DNA of 64,000 nucleotides from CALAGB01 sp963713965 (GTDB taxonomy: Bacteria > Chloroflexota > Chloroflexia > Thermomicrobiales > Thermomicrobiaceae), in the NCBI GenBank assembly GCA_963713965.1, contig OY970217.1, positions 1,178,001-1,242,000 on the forward strand, read 5' to 3'. Positions 52,222-60,817 of this stretch are shown here, piece after piece. The first letter of the stretch is position 1. Each line of letters starts with the position of its first letter. The position numbers and the translations under genes were made by a program. The notes under the pieces are model-generated. The model saw nothing but the letters and a program-made list of their open reading frames with translations. It searched no databases and was not told the DNA's origin.

Positions 52222-53253
52222 TTAAGGGATGCGATGAACCAGGTCCGCCACGAACTGCACGTTCTCGACCGGCGTGCTGGGCAGTATCCCGTGTCCCAAA
52301 TTGAAGATGTGCCCGCTTCGCCCGCCGACCTCATCCAGGATGGCCCGCACCTGTCGCTCGATCTCGTCACGCGGCGCGAAGAGGAGGATCGGATCCAGAT
52401 TCCCCTGCACCGCTCTGTCGTGGCCGACTCGCTCCCAGCCGCGCTCGATGGTGACGCGCCAGTCGAGCCCAACCACGTCGGCACCGGTGGCCGCGAACTG
52501 GTCAAGCAACCCTTCAGTGCCGGTCCCGAAGAGGATAATCGGCACGTCCAAGGGCTTGAGATTGGCCACGATGCGACTGACGTGGGGAAAGACAAAGGCT
52601 CGATAGTCGCGTGGGCTAAGCGCGCCTGCCCAGCTATCGAAGATCTGGACAGCGTCGGCTCCCGCTTCAACCTGACCCCTCAGATAGCGGCTGGTCACGT
52701 CAGCTAGCTTCGACATCAGATCGTGCCAGACGGCTGGCTCGCCATACATCAGCTGCTTGGATTGCAGGTAGTTGCGCGAGCTCCCGCCTTCGATCATATA
52801 GCTGGCCAGCGTGAAAGGTGCGCCGGCGAATCCGATCAGCGACTTGTTGGACGGCAGCTCCTTCCGCACCAGGCGAATGGCTTCGAAAGTGGGGGCGAGG
52901 TATTCATGTGGATCGTAGGCACGCAAGCGCTCAACGTCTTTGGCGGCGCGCACCGGGTTGTGGATGATCGGTCCCTCGCCCGCCGCGTATTCGAGGTCGA
53001 TCCCCATCGGCATCAAGGGTGGCAAGAGATCGGCAAAGATAATGGCCGCATCAACGTCGAGGCGTTTCATCGGCTGCATAGTCACCTCGGCCGCTAGCTC
53101 GGCGTTGGCGCAGATCTCGAGCATCGAATGCTTCTGACGTATGGCCCGATACTCGGCCATATAACGGCCCGCCTGACGCATGAACCAGACCGGAGTGCGA
53201 TCGACTGGTTGGCGTCGACAGGCACGCAGAAAACGCGACGACGGCTTGTCCAC
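52222..53253 (-). CDS. hemE: uroporphyrinogen decarboxylase
   Basis: 343 residues; removes four carboxyl groups from uroporphyrinogen III. TPVWFMRQAGRYMAEYRAIR holds the substrate-binding arginines, and IIFADLLPPLMPMGIDLEYAAGEGP the catalytic Asp. GFAGAPFTLASYMIEGGSSRNY and FNLGHGILPSTPVENV are also diagnostic. The start is GTG at 53251-53253, with GAGG-type spacing. First gene of the haem operon; a uroporphyrinogen-level entry implies that earlier steps are encoded elsewhere. Confidence 0.96.
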   Translation of the reverse strand: MDKPSSRFLRACRRQPVDRTPVWFMRQAGRYMAEYRAIRQKHSMLEICANAELAAEVTMQPMKRLDVDAAIIFADLLPPLMPMGIDLEYAAGEGPIIHNPVRAAKDVERLRAYDPHEYLAPTFEAIRLVRKELPSNKSLIGFAGAPFTLASYMIEGGSSRNYLQSKQLMYGEPAVWHDLMSKLADVTSRYLRGQVEAGADAVQIFDSWAGALSPRDYRAFVFPHVSRIVANLKPLDVPIILFGTGTEGLLDQFAATGADVVGLDWRVTIERGWERVGHDRAVQGNLDPILLFAPRDEIERQVRAILDEVGGRSGHIFNLGHGILPSTPVENVQFVADLVHRIP

Positions 53254-53350
53254 CTCATCCTCTTCTACATTCCGTCACGGGTTTTAGGTCGATTCCCGGA
53301 TCGGTCAACGCTCGATTTTACCACCCCGATTCGTCATTTCCGGTGCCGGT

Positions 53351-53377
53351 TTGCACACGACAAAACTGGGCTATACT
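53351..53377 (+). promoter_or_regulatory. promoter of the cupin gene
   Basis: TTGCAC (53351-53356) and TATACT (53372-53377) separated by 15 bp, slightly short. The ATG follows 26 bp later. It is a plausible sigma-70-type promoter. Confidence 0.5.
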
Positions 53378-53402
53378 GCCCCAAAGGGAAAGGAGAACAG
53401 CT

Positions 53403-53783
53403 ATGAGCCAGCAGAACGCCTCCTTCGAACCACGCTTCTACAAGCTCGATGACGTCAAGCCGTTCAGCCCTCTCGAGGGATTCTTGATGCAATCAATCAC
53501 CGGTGGCGACATGATGGCCAACTGGGTGCGCATCGAACCGAATCGCGAGATGCCACGCCATCAGCATCCACAGGAGCAGCTGGGTGTCATGTTGGAAGGC
53601 TCACTCGAGCTAACTATCGGCGAGGAGACGCGCCTACTCAAGCCCGGTGACGCCTACACCATCCCAGGCGACGTGGCGCACCACGCCCGCACCTACGACG
53701 ACGGCTGTCTAGTACTCGACATCTTCAGCCCACCACGCGATGACTACGCACGCATGGCGCGGGAAGCCGCCGAACAGGACTGA
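53403..53783 (+). CDS. small cupin-domain protein
   Basis: 126 residues from ATG 53403, with AAGGAG upstream. MPRHQHPQEQLGVMLEGSLELTIG carries the cupin metal ligands (H.H....E), and VAHHARTYDDG the later His; the fold is a single beta-barrel. Such proteins can be isomerases, dioxygenases or sugar-binding; nothing in the context decides. It is monocistronic, divergent from hemE. Confidence 0.9.
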   Translation: MSQQNASFEPRFYKLDDVKPFSPLEGFLMQSITGGDMMANWVRIEPNREMPRHQHPQEQLGVMLEGSLELTIGEETRLLKPGDAYTIPGDVAHHARTYDDGCLVLDIFSPPRDDYARMAREAAEQD

Positions 53784-53835
53784 GCGCCCATATTCGCGCG
53801 GGAATCCGAGGGTTAGGCTGCAGGGAGACAGGCTG

Positions 53836-53865
53836 TTGACAGGTTTTCGGCCACAATGATATGCT
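53836..53865 (+). promoter_or_regulatory. sigma-70-like promoter of the ArsR-type gene
   Basis: Perfect TTGACA (53836-53841) and TATGCT (53860-53865) separated by 18 bp. The ATG is at 53923. The best-looking -35/-10 pair in the window. Confidence 0.7.
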
Positions 53866-53922
53866 CATACGGCGATAGAGGCAGCTCCGATTTTGGAGTG
53901 AGAAGGCAGGCCGAACCAGCAT

Positions 53923-54999
53923 ATGGGTGAGCTCATTGTGGGCCGGCCGGCGCTCAAGCTGGAGTTTGCGGTTTCGGTCGTTCTGGACCTGACATCCGCA
54001 ATCTCACTGGTGTATCGAGCGACCGATCCGCGGCGGTTTGACCGCTGGCTCGTCGAAGCACGTCAGTCGTTGGACCCAGAGGTCCAGCATGATCTCGATA
54101 CGATGCTCGGATTTTCGGGCCGACTGCTCTATTTCATCGAAGAGCTGCTGATGTCGTACGACCCATTCCAGCCGGAGCAGCTGGCGGCGGGGTTCGAGGA
54201 TTACCTCGAACATCTGGAGAATCTCTCGCCGTGGGCATACCGAAGCATGGTGGCACAGTCCGTGCTTCGGGTCTATCGAGATCGAGGAGTAACTGAAACG
54301 CCGCCGGCGAACGATAACCCGGACGAATGGCGTGCGTTTCTCGAACCAGGCATCACACGGGCCGATCTGGATGAGGTCGTGAACCTGGTTCTTGCACCTG
54401 AACAATTCAAAGCGCGCGCAGTCAATCTGGTACGACGATTCTGGCAGGATTGCTACAGCGCCGAGCTTGAGCGAGCGATGCCCGAGATGCGCAGAGCGTT
54501 GCGTCAGGCACGATCGACGACCTATCCAGGCGTCGCGGGTGCCTTCTCGGAACTGAGCGGACACCGGATTCCGGAGGAAGTTCAACTTGCATTGCCCCAC
54601 GTGGAGCGGGTGACGTTTTGCCCGTCTTACCACCTCGGGAACTTCGTCCAGTTCATTCTCTATCCGCCCGAGCTCATTCTCTACTTCAACTGCCAACGTG
54701 CCAGCGCCGTCACACAGCCGGAGCAGGATTCAAGATCCTCCGCGGATCTGCTTCCAGGTTTGCGGGCTCTGGCGGACGGAACCCGACTTCGCATCATCGA
54801 GATGCTTCGGGGACGGGAGCTGTACGCGCAAGAAATCGTTGGACGTCTCGGCATCAGCCAATCCGCGGTATCACGACATCTTGCGATGCTCGAGGCCGCT
54901 GACATCGTCGGCGTAAGACCGTCCAACGGCATGAAATACTATGCGATCAATGCTCGCCGTCTTCGGCAGCTTGCTGAAGAACTTGAGCAGATCGGCTGA
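53923..54999 (+). CDS. ArsR-type winged-helix regulator with large N-terminal domain
   Basis: 358 residues. The C-terminal ~85 residues are an ArsR winged helix (LRALADGTRLRIIEML, then QEIVGRLGISQSAVSRHLAMLEAADIVG and the wing GMKYYAIN). The first ~255 residues are a separate alpha-helical domain of unknown function (e.g. SAISLVYRATDPRRFDRWL), much longer than in classical metal-sensing ArsR proteins (~110 residues). No metal-binding cysteine pair is seen, so the signal is probably not a metal. A strong promoter precedes it; the target is unknown. Confidence 0.85.
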   Translation: MGELIVGRPALKLEFAVSVVLDLTSAISLVYRATDPRRFDRWLVEARQSLDPEVQHDLDTMLGFSGRLLYFIEELLMSYDPFQPEQLAAGFEDYLEHLENLSPWAYRSMVAQSVLRVYRDRGVTETPPANDNPDEWRAFLEPGITRADLDEVVNLVLAPEQFKARAVNLVRRFWQDCYSAELERAMPEMRRALRQARSTTYPGVAGAFSELSGHRIPEEVQLALPHVERVTFCPSYHLGNFVQFILYPPELILYFNCQRASAVTQPEQDSRSSADLLPGLRALADGTRLRIIEMLRGRELYAQEIVGRLGISQSAVSRHLAMLEAADIVGVRPSNGMKYYAINARRLRQLAEELEQIG

Positions 55000-55315
55000 C
55001 GACCACGCGGCTTGACTGCCTGGTCGCGATTAACAAAACAACTTCCTGCGCGTCTTCGGATGCGTGTTCTGAGGGTCAACCGCGTCATGGCCGGTTGTAG
55101 AGCTGCTGGGCTGCTCGAGAGAGTGTGCCAGGCTGTACACAACCCCCTGATTTCCTCAGACGAACGATCACTCCGGTGATCGTTTCCACGGAAACCCTCA
55201 AGAGGCTCGGCCCTTTCGGCCTGGACTGAGCCAGACAAGCCTCTATTGACGGTTGGCCTTTCTGGCGATGAGGGGTGTGTATTCCCGTACGGGATGCACA
55301 CCCCTCGTCACTTTT
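55000..55315 (+). ncRNA. candidate structured RNA or long 3' leader (unidentified)
   Basis: 316 bp after the ArsR-type gene with no coding frame and an unusual number of stems: AACGATCAC/GTGATCGTT (about 55163-55184), a GGCTCGGCC/GGCC...GAGCC complex (about 55204-55232) and the final strong hairpin at 55267-55309. This may be a free-standing small RNA or just a structured 3' UTR. It does not match 6S, tmRNA, RNase P or SRP patterns that I know. Confidence 0.35.
55267..55309 (+). terminator. strong rho-independent terminator
   Basis: An about 18-bp stem with a few wobble or bulged positions (GATGAGGGGTGTG side against CACACCCCTCGTC side, loop GTAC), followed by ACTTTTAAG. It lies 268 bp after the ArsR-type stop, which is far for a simple gene terminator. 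Confidence 0.75.
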
Positions 55316-55570
55316 AAGCGCAGAATAGCTCTGATCTCTTTCAGTTCAATGCATATCGGCATCATCGATCGGCTCATCCCTATCCCTTGAGGTAGAGTCG
55401 AAGGCAAGTTTCGCCCCCTGAGGGGCGAGGACATGCTTCAGGTGTACGTGTGACGATTTCAACCGAGCGGCTGAATTCCCCATCCACTTTGGATTTTGCG
55501 ACATTTTGGGCGGCGACAAGTTTCGCTGCTCCAGTCATTTCCTATTCAACGCTAATTTCCCCGTTTGTAC
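55316..55570. other. spacer before the insertion sequence
   Basis: About 255 bp without a gene. A short perfect hairpin TCGCCCC/GGGGCGA is at 55411-55428. Confidence 0.4.
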
Positions 55571-56885
55571 GGGCGACGCATGCTGTCATGAGAAGATAGA
55601 GGGAGCAGAGGAACGCGAAAGGAAGAGGGAGCAGGAGGGGGATCAGAAAGAAGGAGTCACCCATGGAGTCCCTCGCACACAAGCCAACGCGGAGCGAGAC
55701 GGACGTGGCCGCTCGACAGCAGATGGTGGCATGGGCCGAGCAGGGCTGGACGTACGCGGCGATTGCGGCGGCGCTCGGGTGCAGTCTCTGGACGGTAGGG
55801 CGGTGGATCCGGGCCGCACGACGCGGCGGGGACGCGGCTCTCGGCTATAAGAGTCGCCGGCCGCACACCCCGCATCCGTTGACGACCTCCGTGGCCATCC
55901 AAGAGCGCATCCGGGCCATTCGCCAGGCGCATCCGGGCTGGGGACCGCGGCTCATCCGCCGGCAACTGGCGTGCGAGGAGTCCCCCACGCTGCCCTCGGA
56001 GGTCACCATTCGGCATTGGCTGCGCATCCAGGGCTTCCCCACGCTCCGTCCCGCCGCGACCAAACCGCTTGGTTGGTCCACCCCACCGCCCGAACCGGGA
56101 CCGATCTGGCAAGCGGACTTCAAACAAAAAGGGGGGTCTCGTATCTAACGGTGGTCGTCGGACCGCGGGGAGGACCGGCATTGCTGGCCGAGCCGGTCAC
56201 CGGCGAGCGGACGGCCGAGGTGGTGGCGCGGCTGGCGCGGCTGCTGGCCCAGCGCGGGGAGCAGCCCGCTGAGGTGCAAACCGATCGCGGCGCGTGCTTT
56301 GTGGGGGCGGACGGGGGCAGCCGGGCGGCGGTACCGGGTCGCCTGACCTTGTGGCTCTGGGGATTCGCGATCAGACATCGGATCTTGCCACCGGGCAAGC
56401 CGTATCGCAATGGCGCGGTGGAACGCTTCAACGGAGCGATTGAACGGAATTGGCAGGGCGAAACGGACGGGCTCGCGGCACTCCAAACGGTCTGGAATCA
56501 TGGGAAGCCAGCGGGGAATACGGGGCGCGTCTATCCGGGACGGGCGGGCTTCCAGATGGAGCAGGTGTGGACGGGGCTTGCCACTGTCCGCGTCAAACGC
56601 CGCGTCAATGACCAGGGACGGCTCAGTCTGTGGGATCGACCGGTCTCCATTGGACAGGCGGCCGCCGGGACCGAGGTGGTGGTGACGTTTGACACGGAGC
56701 GACGCATGGTGGTGATTCGCGACAAACGGGACCGGCTGATCGCTGAGCGCGCCCTCACATGGCTGACCATGGACTGGTTGTGGGACGGCGTGGATCCCGA
56801 TCCACGCCCATGCCCGTGCCGCATGGCACCTCCAGCTTTCGACATCGCGGCCAGCTCTATGTTTCGATGACAGCATGCTTCGCCC
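55571..56885. mobile_element. IS481-like insertion sequence
   Basis: The ends are near-perfect 19-bp inverted repeats: GGGCGACGCATGCTGTCAT at 55571-55589 and the reverse complement GGGCGAAGCATGCTGTCAT at 56867-56885 (one mismatch). The 1315-bp element holds one transposase, split into two frames by a -1 shift. I see no clear target-site duplication outside these ends, so the exact boundaries may be a few bases further out. Confidence 0.82.
55663..56870 (+). CDS. IS481-like transposase, read in two frames with a -1 shift
   Basis: The first frame (55663-56148) encodes an HTH domain (GWTYAAIAAALGCSLWTVGRW) and the start of the DDE domain (PIWQADFKQKGG). The sense then continues in the -1 frame from about 56130 (VSYLTVVVGPRGG) to the stop at 56870 in the right terminal repeat. 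The catalytic residues are Asp in WQADF, Asp in QTDRGACF and Glu in NGAVERFNG, so the DDE triad is complete; the second Asp-Glu spacing is 45 residues. The shift lies in a run of five A and six G at 56126-56136, which suits programmed ribosomal frameshifting or transcriptional slippage. A simple indel is the alternative. The joined protein is about 400 residues. Confidence 0.82.
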
Positions 56886-57035
56886 ACCACGTTGTCGCGC
56901 CCTCATTTCGATGAACGCCGCGACGCCTCACTAACTACCCGAACATCGGTTCACATGCTCATCGTGAGGCGTTCCGGGAAGCTGGGATCCCAGATCGAGC
57001 AGGCCGACGCATGCGTCGGCCGCACAAACGGTGGG

Positions 57036-57671
57036 TTAGCTTGCCTCTTCACACGCAACGTTGCTGTAGCCAGAGCGAAACGACTGGGAGCGCCCTGCAT
57101 CTGGCTCGTAGCTGTGACGCAGCACGCAGCCCGCGTCATTGCCGAGAAGATGGATCGAGATCGACGCTGCGTCCGACGTTGTCGTTACCCGGTGTATATC
57201 GCCGTCCGGTGGCAGCAGCGCGTAGAACTCCCCCTGCGTCAGATCCCTCACCTCGGCAAGCTTGAGCGCCGCGTCGCCGTCATCCGCATTGCCCCGCTCC
57301 AACTCATATACCTCTTCGTGCTGCTCGCCTTGATAGAGCCCGACCAATCCCCAAGCCAGATGGTCGTGTACCGGGGTCGATGAGCCGGAGGGGACGACCA
57401 GCGAGAAGAGGGTCAGCGATTTGTCCGACGAGCGGAAGAGAAGATATTGTCCGATTCCGCCGCCCATTCCGCTGGCTTCATAGGGCACGGAAAACTCTTC
57501 AGGCAGCCAACCCTGAGAGGCGAGCAGTCGCCCGAACGATGGTTTGAGGTTCTCTACCAGCGTCTCGACATCGGGAGTTGTCGTTCGCTCCTGCTGCACC
57601 TCTCCAATGAATCGTCGCATCTCATCGTGCTCGACGAAGAACTCGTCCTGACCTGCAACCATGTTCATCAT
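57036..57671 (-). CDS. cysteine-dioxygenase-like cupin enzyme
   Basis: 211 residues from ATG 57671, with GAGGAGG upstream; the extension above it is basic and unlike the family. Double-stranded beta-helix with the ferrous iron ligands of thiol dioxygenases: two His in TPVHDHLAWGLVGLYQG, and a third in PDGDIHRV. An N-terminal helical part (~1-60) precedes the barrel, as in CDO/MDO relatives. It probably oxidises a thiol (cysteine or mercaptopropionate type). Isolated between the insertion sequence and the aminotransferase gene. Confidence 0.87.
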   Translation of the reverse strand: MMNMVAGQDEFFVEHDEMRRFIGEVQQERTTTPDVETLVENLKPSFGRLLASQGWLPEEFSVPYEASGMGGGIGQYLLFRSSDKSLTLFSLVVPSGSSTPVHDHLAWGLVGLYQGEQHEEVYELERGNADDGDAALKLAEVRDLTQGEFYALLPPDGDIHRVTTTSDAASISIHLLGNDAGCVLRHSYEPDAGRSQSFRSGYSNVACEEAS

Positions 57672-57837
57672 TGACAACCTCCTCGATCTGTTTCGCTCGT
57701 TCGTCTTCAGACTACGGCTTCCGCCATGATGCCTCAAATCCCGTCGGTAAGGGCTGTTCCGGCCGTGGTAGACGAAGTGCGGGAACTATCGCACAATGTG
57801 GCCAGACAGGCAGAGCTAGAAGAAGGGATGACGCACG

Positions 57838-59196
57838 ATGACGATGGCAAAGACCTGGAATACCGCCGACTTAGTTGCCAAAGACAAAAAGTACATGCTC
57901 CATCCGGTATCCAACCTGCGCCAGCTGCAGGAATATGGTCCTCTCGTCTTCACGCACGGTGAGGGCGTCTATATATGGGATTCAGAAGGCAAACGCTACA
58001 TCGACTCGTTCGCAGGATTGTGGAATGTCAACGTCGGGCATGGGCGGGCCGAGCTCGCCGAAGCCGCCAAGACGCAGATGGAGGAACTGGCTTACGCGCC
58101 GACCTTCTTCGGCCTGGCAACGCCTCCCGCCATCGAGCTTTCGGCCAAGCTGGCCGACATGTTCCCCGGCTCACTGAACCACTTCAATTTCACTTCGGGC
58201 GGTGCGGAATCGAACGAGAGCGCCATCAAGATCGCACGCTACTATTGGCACTTGAAGGGCAAGCCGGAGAAGATCAAGGTCATCTCACGCATGATGGCAT
58301 ACCACGGTATCGCCATGGGCGCGCTCTCCGCAACCGGTATCCCCGCCTACTGGACCGGGTTCGGCCCGCGTCCCGAAGGTTTCATGCACCTCTCAGCTCC
58401 CTACAAGTACCGCAACGGAGACGGCCTCTCGGACGATGAGTTCGTCGAGAAGCTGGTCAACGAGCTCAAGGAGATGATCGCCCGTGAGGGCGCCGAGACT
58501 ATCGCGGCTTTCATCGGCGAGCCGGTGCAGGGCGCGGGTGGCGTTGTGCCGCCGCCGCAGAACTACTGGCAAGAGGTTTCTAAGGTCCTCAAGGAGAACG
58601 ACATCCTGCTGATCCACGACGAGGTCATCACGGGCTTCGGTCGCACCGGCACCATGTTTGGTATGCAGCAGTATGGCGTGACGCCCGACATCGCGTCCTT
58701 CGCCAAGGGCATCACCTCCGGCTACATTCCGCTCGGCGGCGTAGCTATCAGCGACGACATCTTCGACGTCATGGCCGAGCCGGATCAGGTCTTCATGCAC
58801 GGCTTCACCTACTCGGGCCATCCCGTTGCTTGCTCGGTCGCGCTGCGCAACATCCAGATCATCGAGGACGAGAATCTTCCCACGAACGCGGGCAAGGTCG
58901 GCGAGCACATGATCAGCGAGCTGAGCAAGCTCCTCGAGCGACCCTACGTCGGCAACGTGCGAGGCAAGGGCATGATGATGATCGTCGAGTATGTGGCGGA
59001 TAAGTCGACCAAGGCCAAGTTCGACACGTCTCTCAACGTCGGCGGACGCATCCAAGCAGCCACCCGGCAGCGCGGCATTATCGTCCGCGCCAGCAACGAC
59101 GGCGTCTCGATCTCGCCGCCGCTCACGCTCACGATGGAGCAGTCAGACGAGGTAGTCGAGAAGTTGGGCGACGCGCTCGAAGAGGTACTGGGCTAG
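57838..59196 (+). CDS. class III PLP-dependent aminotransferase (omega-aminotransferase type)
   Basis: 452 residues; transfers an amino group, often from omega-amino acids or diamines, to pyruvate or glyoxylate. The PLP lysine is Lys290 in SFAKGITSGYIPLGG. IDSFAGLWNVNVGHG, TSGGAESNESAIKIAR, LIHDEVITGFGRTG and the C-terminal ISPPLTL are class III hallmarks. The precise donor is unclear; beta-alanine or putrescine-type are candidates. It ends in a perfect hairpin 34 bp later. Confidence 0.92.
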   Translation: MTMAKTWNTADLVAKDKKYMLHPVSNLRQLQEYGPLVFTHGEGVYIWDSEGKRYIDSFAGLWNVNVGHGRAELAEAAKTQMEELAYAPTFFGLATPPAIELSAKLADMFPGSLNHFNFTSGGAESNESAIKIARYYWHLKGKPEKIKVISRMMAYHGIAMGALSATGIPAYWTGFGPRPEGFMHLSAPYKYRNGDGLSDDEFVEKLVNELKEMIAREGAETIAAFIGEPVQGAGGVVPPPQNYWQEVSKVLKENDILLIHDEVITGFGRTGTMFGMQQYGVTPDIASFAKGITSGYIPLGGVAISDDIFDVMAEPDQVFMHGFTYSGHPVACSVALRNIQIIEDENLPTNAGKVGEHMISELSKLLERPYVGNVRGKGMMMIVEYVADKSTKAKFDTSLNVGGRIQAATRQRGIIVRASNDGVSISPPLTLTMEQSDEVVEKLGDALEEVLG

Positions 59197-59230
59197 CCCC
59201 CACCTGACAGAACTGGGCACGACATGAGCG

Positions 59231-59254
59231 AGGACGGCCGAATTCGGCCGTCCT
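59231..59254. terminator. palindromic terminator after the aminotransferase
   Basis: A perfect 24-bp palindrome: AGGACGGCCG on the left, its complement CGGCCGTCCT on the right, with AATT in the centre, followed by CCTTGTTGCC. The following U-tract is weak. Confidence 0.65.
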
Positions 59255-59287
59255 CCTTGTTGCCAGCCGGTAGAATTAGCGCCGTTT

Positions 59288-60316
59288 GTGCCGTGCACGA
59301 CTCATCGTTGGGAGACGACCATCCGCGAGCGTCCATCACTCCTGATCCACTTGTCACTGCTGCTGGTGGCGGCCATGTGGGGTTCGAACTTCATCTCGAT
59401 GAAGTACTTGCTGCGCACTATCAATCCGGTCGAACTCCTCTTGCTGCGTCTGATGCTGGGCAGCTTCATCTTCGGCGTGGTCTTGCTGGCCTCATCCAGA
59501 ACCATCCCGCATTTCACCCGGAAAGAGTGGGCCTGGCTCTTGCTGATCGGCACGCTCGGCATCACCATCAACATCTCGGCCGTGGCCATCGGCACGCGGC
59601 TTATCCCGGCCGGACTCGCCAGTCTGATCGTCACGTCGAACCCGGTCTTCACCGCGCTCCTCTCCTGGGCGATCCTCAAAGAGTCTCTGACTCGGCAGAA
59701 GCTGTTGGGTATCTTCGTGGCGTTCTGCGGGTTCTTGATCGTCCTGCTGTGGGGCGGACCGGACGCGACCTTCGACCTGCACAACTCCCTCGGCGTTCTC
59801 ATCACGCTCGGAGGTCCGTCCGCTTGGGCGCTCTACACGATCCTGAGCAAGCCATATTTAAGTCGATGCCCGCCAACGCAGTTCGCAGGGATCGTCACGA
59901 TCATCGGCGCGCTCCCAGCCATGCCGCTCCTCCTCTACGACCACCAAATCTTCGGCGATCTGACTCGGTTCGGCCCTTCGCAGTGGCTGGCGACCGTCGT
60001 CACGACGGGTCTGGCACTGGTCCTCTCCTACACGCTCTGGTATCGCGGCTTGCGCGTGCTGCAGCCAACCCAGGTGGCGATCTACATCTACATGGTCCCG
60101 GTCTTCGGCGTGCTGGGATCCTGGCTGCTGCTTGGTGAACCGGTTACGATCTTCTTGCTCCTCGGCGGAGTGACCATCCTGGGCGGCGTGATCCTCACCA
60201 ACCGTTCGCGCCGTGGCACGGTCGATGAGCCAATTCCCGCTTCGGCCGGCGCGGCGATCCACGCGAATGAGGTTGACATCCGAGCCAATTCGTTTTCCGA
60301 GCAGATTGGCAAATGA
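59288..60316 (+). CDS. EamA/DMT superfamily transporter
   Basis: 342 residues with about ten membrane helices in two EamA repeats: LLLVAAMWGSNFISMKYLL (repeat 1) and VLITLGGPSAWALYTILSK (repeat 2). It probably exports amino acids or other metabolites; the substrate is unknown. The GTG at 59288 has no ribosome site; a TAGAAT box at 59271-59276 would start transcription at or just before this GTG, suggesting a leaderless mRNA. It ends 9 bp before moaC and is on the same strand. Confidence 0.88.
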   Translation: MPCTTHRWETTIRERPSLLIHLSLLLVAAMWGSNFISMKYLLRTINPVELLLLRLMLGSFIFGVVLLASSRTIPHFTRKEWAWLLLIGTLGITINISAVAIGTRLIPAGLASLIVTSNPVFTALLSWAILKESLTRQKLLGIFVAFCGFLIVLLWGGPDATFDLHNSLGVLITLGGPSAWALYTILSKPYLSRCPPTQFAGIVTIIGALPAMPLLLYDHQIFGDLTRFGPSQWLATVVTTGLALVLSYTLWYRGLRVLQPTQVAIYIYMVPVFGVLGSWLLLGEPVTIFLLLGGVTILGGVILTNRSRRGTVDEPIPASAGAAIHANEVDIRANSFSEQIGK

Positions 60317-60325
60317 CGGAGGTCC

Positions 60326-60814
60326 ATGATGAGTGAGCTGACACACTTCGATGAACAGGGCAATGCACGCATGGTCGATGTCGGCGCCAAGGATGAGACG
60401 CACCGCGTCGCGGTCGCGCATGGACAGATTCAGATGCAACCGGAGACGCTGAAGCTGATCGTGGAGGGGCGTGCCAAGAAGGGCGACGTGCTTGGCGTGG
60501 CGCGCATCGCGGGCATCATGGCAGCGAAAAAGACTCACGAACTCATCCCGCTCTGCCATCCGCTAATGCTCACCTCGATCGACGTCAACTTCGAGCCGGA
60601 CGAGGGAGAGAGCATAGTGCTGATCGAGGCGCGCGTTGAGACACGCGGTAAGACCGGGGTCGAGATGGAGGCATTGACGGCGGCAAGCGTAGCCGCACTC
60701 ACAATCTACGACATGGTCAAGGCCGTCGATCGAGGCATGGTCATCAGCGAGGTCCGGTTGGAGCACAAGAGTGGCGGCCGCACCGGCGAATGGAACCGGG
60801 ATCAGCAGGCTTAA
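60326..60814 (+). CDS. moaC: cyclic pyranopterin monophosphate synthase MoaC
   Basis: 162 residues. Second step of molybdenum cofactor synthesis (with MoaA). ARMVDVGAKDETHRVAVAHG at the N terminus, the catalytic lysine in KKGDVLGVARIAGIMAAKKT, CHPLMLTSIDV and the closing YDMVKAVDRGMVI are all as expected. The ATG has GGAGG upstream. No other moa gene is nearby. It is close behind the EamA gene and convergent with mnmA (3 bp apart). Confidence 0.96.
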   Translation: MMSELTHFDEQGNARMVDVGAKDETHRVAVAHGQIQMQPETLKLIVEGRAKKGDVLGVARIAGIMAAKKTHELIPLCHPLMLTSIDVNFEPDEGESIVLIEARVETRGKTGVEMEALTAASVAALTIYDMVKAVDRGMVISEVRLEHKSGGRTGEWNRDQQA

Positions 60815-60817
60815 CCG

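Noticed and set aside
51284..52225. 313-residue open frame opposite hemH
   Set aside because: Antisense shadow of the ferrochelatase gene.
59224..60138. 304-residue open frame overlapping the EamA gene on the same strand
   Set aside because: Rich in His, Arg and Pro with no hydrophobic helices; the EamA frame fits the membrane pattern and the family.
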